Assembly (NCBI GenBank): GCA_050050175.1
Contig: JASFUT010000032.1
Location: 1 to 17,409, forward strand
Length of the DNA: 17,409 nucleotides
From: CAVQCX01 sp050050175
GTDB lineage: Bacteria > Pseudomonadota > Gammaproteobacteria > Chromatiales > Chromatiaceae
Direction: 5' to 3'
The position numbers and the translations under genes are program-made. The notes beneath the pieces were generated by a model, which worked only from the letters and a program-made list of their open reading frames with translations, was not told where the DNA came from and did not search any database. Positions 6,982-14,629 of this stretch are shown piece by piece (the stretch's first letter is position 1; each line of letters begins with the position of its first letter).

Positions 6982-8244
6982 TTACTTGCCCGAGCCCTGA
7001 CTGCCGACGAACTCGGGGTAGGCCTCGAGGCCGCACTCGCTGAGGTCGACGCCGTCGTACTCCTCTTCCTCGCTGACCCTGATGCCCATGGTCAGCTTCA
7101 GGATCCCCCACACGATCAAGCTCGCGACGACGGTCCAGACCAGGATGGTGACCAGGCCGATCGCCTGAGGTCCGAAGCCCGCGCCGGTGTTGGAGAACGG
7201 CACCGCCATCAGACCCCACATCCCGACGACACCGTGGACGGAGATGGCGCCTACCGGATCGTCGATCTTGAGCTTGTCCAGCCCGACGATCGAGAAGACG
7301 ACGATGATGCCGCCGATGGCCCCGACGATGGTCGCCCAGAGCGGGGTCGGCGCCAGGGGCTCGGCCGTGATGGCCACCAGGCCGGCCAGGGCACCGTTGA
7401 GCGCCATGGTCAGATCCGCCTTGCCGAACATCATCCGGGCGGTGATCAGCGCCGCCACCACGCCGCCGGCCGCCGCGGTGTTGGTGTTCACGAACACCAG
7501 CGCCACCGCATTGGCCTCGTCCACGTTGGAGACCATGAGCTCGGAGCCGCCGTTGAACCCGAACCAGCCGAGCCACAGGATGAAGGTGCCCAGGGTCGCC
7601 AACGGCAGGTTCGCGCCCGGGATGGCGTTGATCCGGCCGTCGGCCAGGTATTTGCCTTTGCGTGCCCCCAGCAGGAGCACCCCGGCCAGGGCGGCGGAGG
7701 CGCCGCACAGGTGCACCACGCCGGATCCCGCGAAGTCCTGGAAGCCCAGGCCGTCGAGGAAGCCGCCGCCCCACTTCCAGTAGCCCTGCATGGGGTAGAT
7801 GAAGCCGGTCATCACCACTGCGAACAGCAGGAAGGCCCAGAGCTTCATGCGCTCGGCCACGGCACCGGAGACGATGGACATGGCCGTTGCGACGAAGACC
7901 ACCTGGAAGAAGAAGTCCGACATGCCGGAGTAGTAGGGGGCGTCGTCACCGCCCGCCAGGACCGCGTCCACAGTGTTGTCGGCACCGAGCAGGAAGCTGA
8001 TGCCGGGCCACCAGGAGTTGACCGCCTCGCCGGGGTACATGATGTTGTACCCCACGAGCATGTACATGATCGACGCGATGGCATACAGGGTGATGTTCTT
8101 GGTAAGGATCTCGGCGGTGTTCTTGGCCCGGACCAGTCCGGCCTCGAGCATGGCGAAGCCCGCCGCCATCCACATTACGAGCGCTCCTGTCACCAGGAAA
8201 TAGAATGTGTCCAGCGCGTAGCTGAGCTGAGTTACTGCTTCCAC
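6982..8244 (-). CDS. amtB: Ammonium transporter
   Basis: Inner-membrane ammonium channel of the Amt/Rh family; 420 residues with about eleven hydrophobic segments. Key residues align with E. coli AmtB. The twin pore histidines are H178 (GVVHLCGA) and H337 (ISVHGVVG). The outer gate phenylalanines are F113 (FFQVVF) and F230 (WFGFN), with W158 and W227 lining the recruitment site and D170 just before the first pore histidine. The N-terminus starts directly at the first membrane segment with no extra signal peptide. The start is GTG at 8244, with GGAGGG 7 bases upstream. The cytoplasmic C-terminal tail (about 390-420) is the part GlnK is known to contact in this family. It lies 35 bases after glnK and is last in the operon, followed by a strong terminator. 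Confidence 0.97.
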   Translation of the reverse strand: MEAVTQLSYALDTFYFLVTGALVMWMAAGFAMLEAGLVRAKNTAEILTKNITLYAIASIMYMLVGYNIMYPGEAVNSWWPGISFLLGADNTVDAVLAGGDDAPYYSGMSDFFFQVVFVATAMSIVSGAVAERMKLWAFLLFAVVMTGFIYPMQGYWKWGGGFLDGLGFQDFAGSGVVHLCGASAALAGVLLLGARKGKYLADGRINAIPGANLPLATLGTFILWLGWFGFNGGSELMVSNVDEANAVALVFVNTNTAAAGGVVAALITARMMFGKADLTMALNGALAGLVAITAEPLAPTPLWATIVGAIGGIIVVFSIVGLDKLKIDDPVGAISVHGVVGMWGLMAVPFSNTGAGFGPQAIGLVTILVWTVVASLIVWGILKLTMGIRVSEEEEYDGVDLSECGLEAYPEFVGSQGSGK

Positions 8245-8279
8245 TGTTCAACCCTCCGCATGGGGAATCGACGGACCCG

Positions 8280-8618
8280 TCACAGGGCGTCCGGACCGGT
8301 CTCGCCGGTACGGATCCTGATCGCCTGGTCCAGGTCGTAGACAAAGATCTTGCCGTCGCCGATCTTGCCGGTCTTGGCGGCCCCGCTGATGGCCTCGATG
8401 GCCTGGTCGACGAGGGAGTCGTCCAGGGCCACCTCGACCTTGATCTTCGGCAGGAAGTCCACCACGTACTCGGCGCCGCGGTAGAGCTCGGTATGGCCCT
8501 TCTGGCGGCCGAACCCCTTGACCTCGACGACGGTGATCCCGCTCACGCCGATCTCCGAGAGCGCCTCGCGGACATCGTCCAGCTTGAATGGCTTGATGAT
8601 TGCTGTGATCAATTTCAT
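8280..8618 (-). CDS. glnK: Nitrogen regulatory PII protein
   Basis: A 112-residue PII trimer subunit that senses 2-oxoglutarate, ATP/ADP and, through uridylylation, glutamine; it blocks AmtB when nitrogen is plentiful. The T-loop has the modifiable tyrosine Y51 in RGAEYVVDF. The B-loop TGKIGDGKIFV lies at about 83-93 and RIRTGE at about 101-106, both standard PII elements. The ATG at 8618 has AGGAGA about 7 bases upstream, and 112 residues is exactly the family length; an upstream extension of the open frame is not PII-like. Linkage to amtB identifies it as the GlnK rather than GlnB paralogue. It follows the porin gene by 55 bases, which contain a strong hairpin, and is probably read from the upstream sigma-54 promoter. 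Confidence 0.96.
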   Translation of the reverse strand: MKLITAIIKPFKLDDVREALSEIGVSGITVVEVKGFGRQKGHTELYRGAEYVVDFLPKIKVEVALDDSLVDQAIEAISGAAKTGKIGDGKIFVYDLDQAIRIRTGETGPDAL

Positions 8619-8633
8619 CTCTGCGTCTCCTGC

Positions 8634-8657
8634 TGCGCCCCGCCGGAGCGGGGCGCA
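8634..8657 (-). ncRNA. Intercistronic hairpin with UNCG tetraloop, porin-glnK
   Basis: On the minus strand TGCGCCCCGC, loop TCCG, GCGGGGCGCA forms a perfect 10-bp stem closed as C(UCCG)G, one of the most stable RNA tetraloop classes. It begins 16 bases after the porin stop and ends two bases before the glnK Shine-Dalgarno sequence (AGGAGA at 8626-8631). No T-run follows, so it is unlikely to be a full terminator. An mRNA-stabilising or processing element is more likely. This is an RNA structural element of the mRNA, not a separate RNA gene. Confidence 0.7.
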
Positions 8658-8673
8658 TCGCTTCTGGGGGCCC

Positions 8674-9495
8674 TTAGAACGACTTGCTGACGGTGAAGAT
8701 GCCGCGGGAATCACAAATCGAGCAGTCATCCACGTCAGTGTCCGTGTAGGCCAGCTCGAAATCGAACCCGGCGAAGGACTTGGTCACGCCGAGCTTCCAG
8801 TCGGTGTAGTCTTCGCCTTCGTCGAAGTCGTAGTGGCCGATGTGTGCGCCCAGGGCGAACCCGGAGACGATGTCGAACCCGACGCCGCCTTCGTAGTACG
8901 TGTTGTCATTGTCGAAGTCGTGCGAGACCTGCACGCTGGCCGGACCGAAGCTCAGGCCCAGGTAGCCTTCTTCGAAGTTCAGGTCGCTCTCGCCCGGGTA
9001 GTCGTAGTGGATGAAGCCGACGTCCAGACCGACACCGCCGAGCTCGGTGGCATAGCCGCCGTAGACGTCGAGCTCCATGCTGGCGTCGGACTCGTAGTCC
9101 ACCCGGTTGAGCCCCCTCATGAAGCTGAGCGACGGGAAGGTGACCGCCGGCGAGGTGATGGACACGAACGGCGGCACCGGGCTCCACTCCACGCCCCCGG
9201 CGGTGTAGCCGCCTGCGGTGTACTCGAAGCCGCGGCTGTAGCTCCAGTTCTCCTGGGTGTCGAAGTCGACGTTGGAGCCCCAGACGCCCAGGTACACGCC
9301 GCTCGGGTGCTCGAAATCGAAGCCGCCCTGGATCGCCGGGTCCTCGTTGGTCTGGGAGATACCGCGCCACACGTAGTCGTTGGTCAGGGCGACGTTGGCG
9401 CTGAACATATCGGCCACCCCCTGGGCCATGACCGGGGAGCCCATGCCCGCCACCAGCAGGCCGCCGCATGCGAGACTGACTTTGCGAAGCTTCAT
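8674..9495 (-). CDS. TorF-family putative outer-membrane porin
   Basis: A 273-residue predicted outer-membrane beta-barrel of the TorF/Gcw_chp group, whose substrates are poorly known. Residues 1-25 form a Sec signal peptide (MKLRK start, GSPVMAQ cleavage region). The family signature follows: VALTNDYVWRGISQTNEDPAIQGG (starting at residue 35, 24 residues including this core) and GVYLGVWGSNVDF. Alternating aromatic strands continue to a C-terminal F273, as in most outer-membrane barrels. C258 and C261 sit near the C-terminus. Residues about 80-137 form an extra Gly/Pro/Ser-rich stretch that I do not recall in typical members. The ATG at 9495 has AGAGGA just upstream. It is the first gene of a likely porin-glnK-amtB operon behind a sigma-54 promoter, which suggests a role in passage of nitrogen compounds; this is inference. 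Confidence 0.88.
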   Translation of the reverse strand: MKLRKVSLACGGLLVAGMGSPVMAQGVADMFSANVALTNDYVWRGISQTNEDPAIQGGFDFEHPSGVYLGVWGSNVDFDTQENWSYSRGFEYTAGGYTAGGVEWSPVPPFVSITSPAVTFPSLSFMRGLNRVDYESDASMELDVYGGYATELGGVGLDVGFIHYDYPGESDLNFEEGYLGLSFGPASVQVSHDFDNDNTYYEGGVGFDIVSGFALGAHIGHYDFDEGEDYTDWKLGVTKSFAGFDFELAYTDTDVDDCSICDSRGIFTVSKSF

Positions 9496-9565
9496 CTGTC
9501 GTTCCTCTAGGTTTGGTTGGAAAACCGGCGGAAACCCACACGAACCGCCTTGCGGGGCACCTGAA

Positions 9566-9581
9566 AGCACCATGCGTGCCA
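9566..9581 (-). promoter_or_regulatory. Sigma-54 (RpoN) promoter, -24/-12
   Basis: The minus strand reads TGGCACG-CATG-GTGCT, against the consensus TGGCACG-N4-TTGCW. There is one mismatch, and the GG and GC dinucleotides are intact and correctly spaced. Transcription would start near 9555, giving a leader of about 60 bases before the porin ATG at 9495. The enhancer and IHF sites upstream support the call. Confidence 0.85.
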
Positions 9582-9600
9582 AACGCATAATGTGGTCAAT

Positions 9601-9613
9601 AATCAACATATTG
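9601..9613. promoter_or_regulatory. IHF-binding site
   Basis: AATCAACATATTG matches the IHF consensus WATCAA-N4-TTR at every fixed position. It lies between the sigma-54 promoter (9566-9581) and the NtrC palindromes (9676-9703), where IHF is known to bend DNA so that the activator can touch the polymerase. The locally AT-rich context fits. Confidence 0.75.
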
Positions 9614-9675
9614 CGGCATTCCAACGCCGGGAGGAGATCCGGGTCTGCACCTCGCTGTGCGATCCATGGGCGGGC

Positions 9676-9690
9676 GCACCAATTCGGTGC
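9676..9690. promoter_or_regulatory. NtrC-binding palindrome A
   Basis: GCACCAATTCGGTGC resembles the NtrC site pattern GCACCA-N3-TGGTGC with one mismatch in the right half. Its centre is about 13 bases from that of the adjoining site, and it lies about 130 bases upstream of the predicted transcription start. Confidence 0.7.
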
Positions 9691-9703
9691 ACCATGTTGG
9701 TGC
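9689..9703. promoter_or_regulatory. NtrC-binding palindrome B
   Basis: GCACCA-TGT-TGGTGC is a perfect inverted repeat and matches the known NtrC site pattern, as in the E. coli glnA enhancer. It shares two bases with site A, forming a tandem pair of the kind that supports NtrC oligomer formation. It serves the minus-strand porin-glnK-amtB promoter; whether it also affects ubiK is unknown. Confidence 0.8.
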
Positions 9704-9771
9704 GCGCCGTCCACGCCCGGGAGCGCTCCCCCCTGGAACCGGACATTGCGAACCGTTAATCTAAGGGCGTG

Positions 9772-10062
9772 ATGACCGGAACCCGTCCGTCTTTCAGTGA
9801 TCCCAAGGTGCTGGACGACCTGGCGCGCCGGCTGGCGGAGAGCCTGCCGCAAGGGGTGCAGATGCTGCAGCAGGACGCGGAGCGCAGCCTCCGGGCGGCC
9901 CTGGAGGCCGCGCTCCGGCGGATGGATCTGGTGACCCGCGAAGAGCTCGAGGTGCAGGCCGGCGTGCTTGCCCGAACCCGCGAGAAGCTCGAGGCGCTGC
10001 AGCAGCGCATCGACGAGCTCGAGCGGCGGGGCCGGGCCCCGGATCCCCGCCCCGACAAGTAG
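9772..10062 (+). CDS. ubiK: Ubiquinone biosynthesis accessory factor (YqiC family)
   Basis: A 96-residue helical protein of the UbiK/YqiC (former DUF526) family, an accessory factor for assembly of the aerobic ubiquinone-synthesis complex. The family core is clear: a DPKVLDDLARRLAESLPQG segment (10-28), an amphipathic helix, then LVTREELEVQ (53-62) and ARTREKLEALQQRIDELE (67-84), which forms the C-terminal coiled coil. The ATG at 9772 is preferred because AAGG lies about 5 bases upstream; GTG at 9769 would add one residue. It is divergent from the porin operon and is followed after 27 bases by comM. I recall the same ubiK-comM pair opposite glnK-amtB in Pseudomonas. Confidence 0.92.
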   Translation: MTGTRPSFSDPKVLDDLARRLAESLPQGVQMLQQDAERSLRAALEAALRRMDLVTREELEVQAGVLARTREKLEALQQRIDELERRGRAPDPRPDK

Positions 10063-10089
10063 AGAGGCCCCCGTGCATGGAAGCGCGCC

Positions 10090-11610
10090 GTGTCACTCGC
10101 CGTCCTGTATAGCCGGGCAAACGTCGGGGTGGACGCCCCGCTGGTCACGGTCGAGGTGCACATCACCAACGGCCTGCCGGCCCTGTCCATCGTCGGCCTG
10201 CCGGAGGCGGCGGTAAAGGAGAGCAAGGACCGGGTCCGCGGCGCCCTCCTCAACTGCCGCTTCGAGTTTCCCCAGCGCCGCCTCACCGTCAACCTGGCCC
10301 CGGCCGATCTCCCCAAGGAGGGCGGCCGCTTCGATCTGCCCATCGCGCTGGGGGTGCTCGCCGCCTCCGGCCAGGTCCCCGGCGAGGCCATCCAGGGTTA
10401 CGAGCTGGCCGGCGAGCTGGCCCTGTCCGGCGAGCTGCGGCCGATCCGCGCCGTCATTCCGCTGGCGCTGGCCGCGCGGGACCAGGGTCGCACCCTGATA
10501 CTGCCCCGCTCCAACGCTGCCGAGGCGACGCGGGTCGTCGACCTGAAAGTCGTCGCCGCGGACCACCTGCTGGAGGTCAGTGCCCACCTGAGCGGCCAGG
10601 CCCTGATCCCGCCGAGCCCCCCCGCGGTCATCGACCGGGCATCCGAGCCGCCCTACGCCGACCTGGCGGAGGTGCGCGGGCAGGCGGCGGCCAAGCGCGC
10701 CCTGGAGATCGCTGCGGCGGGCAGGCACAGCCTGCTGATGATCGGCCCGCCGGGCACGGGAAAGTCCATGCTGGCGGCGCGCCTGCCCGGGCTGCTCCCC
10801 CCCATGGAGGAGCGCGATGCGCTCGAGACCGCGTCGGTCTATTCCGTCGCCGAGCGGCTGGACGAGCGGATGTGGGGCGTTCGTCCGTTTCGCGCCCCGC
10901 ACCACACGGCCTCCGCGGTGGCGCTGGTCGGAGGGGGCAGTCAGCCCCGACCGGGCGAGATCTCCCTCGCCCACAACGGGGTCCTGTTCCTGGATGAGTT
11001 GCCCGAGTTCGACCGCAGGGTGCTGGAGGTCCTCAGGGAGCCCCTGGAATCGGGCCGGATTCAGATCTCCCGGGCCGCCCGCCAGGCGGAGTTCCCCGCC
11101 CGTTTCCAGCTCATCGCGGCGATGAATCCCTGTCCCTGCGGGCATCTGGGCGACACGGGCGCGCGGCCGTGCACCTGCACGGCGGACCAGATCGCGCGCT
11201 ACCGCTCGCGGCTGTCCGGCCCGCTGCTCGACCGCATCGATCTGCAGATCCAGGTGCCGCGCCCCCCCACCGACGTCCTCGCTCCCGCGGGAGCGCCCCC
11301 GGGACCGGACAGCGCGGCGGTGCGCGCCCGGGTCACCCGCGCCCGGGGCGTCCAGCTGGCGCGCTCGGGCAGGGCCAACGCCGATCTGTCCACACCGCTC
11401 GTCGAGCGGGACTGCCGGCTCGACGCGGAGGGACGGGCGCTGCTGCTGCGGGCCGTCGATGCCTTCGGCCTGTCGGCCCGCGCCTATCACCGCATCCTGA
11501 AGCTCGCGCGGACTATCGCCGACCTCGCAGGCACAGGGGCCATCGAGCCGGCCCACCTGGCCGAGGCCATCGGCTATCGCTGTCTGGATCGGCGCGACCG
11601 CCCCGCCTGA
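10090..11610 (+). CDS. comM: ComM / YifB family Mg-chelatase-like AAA+ ATPase
   Basis: A 506-residue hexameric AAA+ protein. ComM of naturally competent bacteria acts as a branch-migration helicase that extends recombination of incoming DNA. The N-terminal part (about 1-170) starts with MSLAVLYSRA and contains NGLPALSIVGLPEAAVKES, typical of the YifB subfamily (Lon-S16-like fold). The ATPase domain has Walker A GPPGTGKS (219-226), Walker B GVLFLDELPEF (297-307) and a probable arginine finger in LLDRIDL (R382). Four cysteines (C348, C350, C361, C363) in NPCPCGHLG and RPCTCT likely bind zinc. The GTG at 10090 gives the expected family N-terminus, with a weak GGAAG upstream. It is probably co-transcribed with ubiK. 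Its presence alone does not show that the host is transformable. Confidence 0.95.
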   Translation: MSLAVLYSRANVGVDAPLVTVEVHITNGLPALSIVGLPEAAVKESKDRVRGALLNCRFEFPQRRLTVNLAPADLPKEGGRFDLPIALGVLAASGQVPGEAIQGYELAGELALSGELRPIRAVIPLALAARDQGRTLILPRSNAAEATRVVDLKVVAADHLLEVSAHLSGQALIPPSPPAVIDRASEPPYADLAEVRGQAAAKRALEIAAAGRHSLLMIGPPGTGKSMLAARLPGLLPPMEERDALETASVYSVAERLDERMWGVRPFRAPHHTASAVALVGGGSQPRPGEISLAHNGVLFLDELPEFDRRVLEVLREPLESGRIQISRAARQAEFPARFQLIAAMNPCPCGHLGDTGARPCTCTADQIARYRSRLSGPLLDRIDLQIQVPRPPTDVLAPAGAPPGPDSAAVRARVTRARGVQLARSGRANADLSTPLVERDCRLDAEGRALLLRAVDAFGLSARAYHRILKLARTIADLAGTGAIEPAHLAEAIGYRCLDRRDRPA

Positions 11611-11664
11611 CCCAAGTCGGCCCCGGAGGCGCATGAGCCATGGCAGTACCCCTGAGATGGGCTG

Positions 11665-11670
11665 TACACT
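11665..11670 (+). promoter_or_regulatory. Candidate -10 box just upstream of the yheS-like gene
   Basis: TACACT lies 8 bases before the ATG at 11679 and matches TATAAT at 4 of 6 positions. No Shine-Dalgarno sequence is visible between it and the start. If used, the RNA would begin about two bases before the ATG. No good -35 box is seen, so this is tentative. Confidence 0.25.
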
Positions 11671-11678
11671 GCGCCGCC

Positions 11679-13571
<1,893 letters not shown>

Positions 13572-13620
13572 GGCGGCCTGCCCGCCTGCTCCAGCGCCCG
13601 AAACGGGTTCCCGATCCGCT

Positions 13621-13648
13621 GGCGCCCGAGGTTGATTGGGCGGGCGCC
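13621..13648 (+). terminator. Hairpin downstream of the yheS-like gene
   Basis: GGCGCCCG (13621-13628) pairs perfectly with CGGGCGCC (13641-13648) across a 12-base loop, 50 bases after the yheS stop. There is no T-run. The rest of the 287-base gap up to the rubredoxin gene shows no recognisable gene or strong promoter. Confidence 0.4.
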
Positions 13649-13858
13649 GACCCCAACTTCCTACCGACCGGAACCGCCGCAGAGACGCAGATGACGCGGC
13701 AGACCCCGGCAGGCGGGGCTTCGCGCCGGCGGGAGTCAATACACCCGGCCTCTGGGCCCCGTCGGTTCTTCACCGATCCTGCGCCAGGCGGGCCTTGCAG
13801 CCAGGAGGCTCTCTCCGAGAGCGGTGGGCGGAGAGGTCGGTTTCCAGAGGTGGTCGGC

Positions 13859-14023
13859 ATGCGGAAGTGGGAATGCGTCGTCTGCGGCTTCGTGTACGAC
13901 GAGGCCGCCGGCCTGCCGGAGGACGGCATCGCACCGGGTACGCGCTGGGAAGACGTGCCCGAGGACTGGGCGTGCCCGGAGTGCGGGGCCGCCAAGGCGG
14001 ACTTCGAGATGGTGGCAATCTGA
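13859..14023 (+). CDS. Rubredoxin
   Basis: A 54-residue one-iron electron-transfer protein. The two knuckles that bind the Fe(Cys)4 centre are C6-V-V-C9-G and C39-P-E-C42-G, with the family core FVYDEAAG and the conserved W38 in EDWACPEC. Length and spacing are those of a single-domain rubredoxin. The ATG at 13859 has AGAGGTGG just upstream; the frame remains open far upstream, but only because it is the GC-rich alternative frame of yheS. It could serve an alkane hydroxylase, rubrerythrin or superoxide-reductase system, none of which is in the window. The thioredoxin-fold gene follows after 168 bases. Confidence 0.96.
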   Translation: MRKWECVVCGFVYDEAAGLPEDGIAPGTRWEDVPEDWACPECGAAKADFEMVAI

Positions 14024-14153
14024 GGGCGGCGCGTCGCCGGGCGGCCCCTCCCCGCTGCTGCCGCGCTCTTCACCGGATCACCGACGGCCGCCCCGCCCCT
14101 CCGCCGGCACGCCCCCGACGCCCGGGTGGGCGCCGGTATGTCCCACGCACACA

Positions 14154-14184
14154 TTGCCGCCGGGCCCTCGCCCTGGTCTATGAT
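14154..14184 (+). promoter_or_regulatory. Candidate promoter of the thioredoxin-fold gene
   Basis: TTGCCG (14154-14159) and TATGAT (14179-14184; 5 of 6 matches to the -10) are separated by 19 bases, slightly long. The RNA start would be near 14191, right at the ATG chosen at 14192, so the transcript would be leaderless or nearly so. Confidence 0.35.
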
Positions 14185-14191
14185 GGAGCCC

Positions 14192-14551
14192 ATGTCCCAG
14201 CCTCCCCCCCGATTTCCGGAGGTGACGGCCCCCGAAGAGCTCGAGCATGCCATCTCGGCCTTACCGGGCGTGCTGGTATACTTCACCGGGCGCGACTGCA
14301 GCGTCTGCGAGGTCCTCAGGCCGCGGGTGGCGGGACTGGTCGCCCGGCGATTTCCCGAGCTGCAGACCCGGCTGGTGGACTGCGCGACCCTCCCGGCGGT
14401 CGCCGCGCACCACCGCGTGCTCACCGTGCCCACGGTCCTCGCCTTCTTCGAGGGCCGGGAGTGGGTGCGCAAGAGCCGCAGCTTCTCCCTGGGCGAGCTC
14501 GAGGCCGCCCTGGACCGGCCCTACGCGCTGCTCTTCGAAGACACGCCCTGA
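14192..14551 (+). CDS. Thioredoxin-fold protein with CSVC motif
   Basis: A 119-residue cytoplasmic thioredoxin-like protein. The fold is shown by the strand VLVYFTG (27-33), an active-site-type DCSVC (C36-x-x-C39) in place of the classical WCGPC, and TVPTVLAFFEG (78-88) with the conserved cis-proline P80. A third cysteine, C64 (LVDCAT), lies where thioredoxins have VDVD. There is no signal peptide. It is probably a thiol-disulfide oxidoreductase of unknown partner. The start is uncertain: ATG 14192 has GGAG only 3 bases upstream, and in-frame ATGs at 14180, 14183 and 14138 are also possible. Residues before the fold are not conserved in any way I recognise. It sits between rubredoxin and glycogen phosphorylase on the same strand, with no evident shared job. 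Confidence 0.82.
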   Translation: MSQPPPRFPEVTAPEELEHAISALPGVLVYFTGRDCSVCEVLRPRVAGLVARRFPELQTRLVDCATLPAVAAHHRVLTVPTVLAFFEGREWVRKSRSFSLGELEAALDRPYALLFEDTP

Positions 14552-14584
14552 GCTCACCGGGCTAGTCGGTATCGGCCCGGAGCT
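14551..14584. repeat. Inverted repeat between thioredoxin-fold gene and glgP
   Basis: CCGGGC (14557-14562) and GCCCGG (14575-14580) pair across 12 bases, extended outward by AGCT (14551-14554) and AGCT (14581-14584). It begins at the last base of the thioredoxin-fold gene stop and ends just before the candidate -10 of glgP. It may be a weak terminator for the upstream gene or an operator for glgP. Confidence 0.4.
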
Positions 14585-14586
14585 TG

Positions 14587-14592
14587 CATAAT
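14587..14592 (+). promoter_or_regulatory. Candidate -10 box of glgP
   Basis: CATAAT matches TATAAT at 5 of 6 positions. A start near 14599 would leave a leader of about 30 bases containing the GAGG ribosome-binding site of glgP. The -35 region (around TAGTCG at 14563) is poor. Confidence 0.3.
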
Positions 14593-14629
14593 GCCGGGCA
14601 AGCCCATCCGTTTGCCGAGGTAACGCCCC

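Noticed and set aside
6526..8340. 604-codon plus-strand open frame opposite amtB
   Set aside because: It overlaps the CDGSH gene in another frame, runs through the terminator and is antisense to amtB. No recognisable domain.
8634..8657. Porin-glnK hairpin read as a Rho-independent terminator
   Set aside because: No T-run follows on the minus strand; the next bases are the glnK Shine-Dalgarno sequence.
10093..11634. Minus-strand open frame nearly matching comM in extent, and a similar one at 11574-13181 opposite yheS
   Set aside because: Both are antisense mirrors of secure genes, with composition typical of reverse-complement GC-rich codons.
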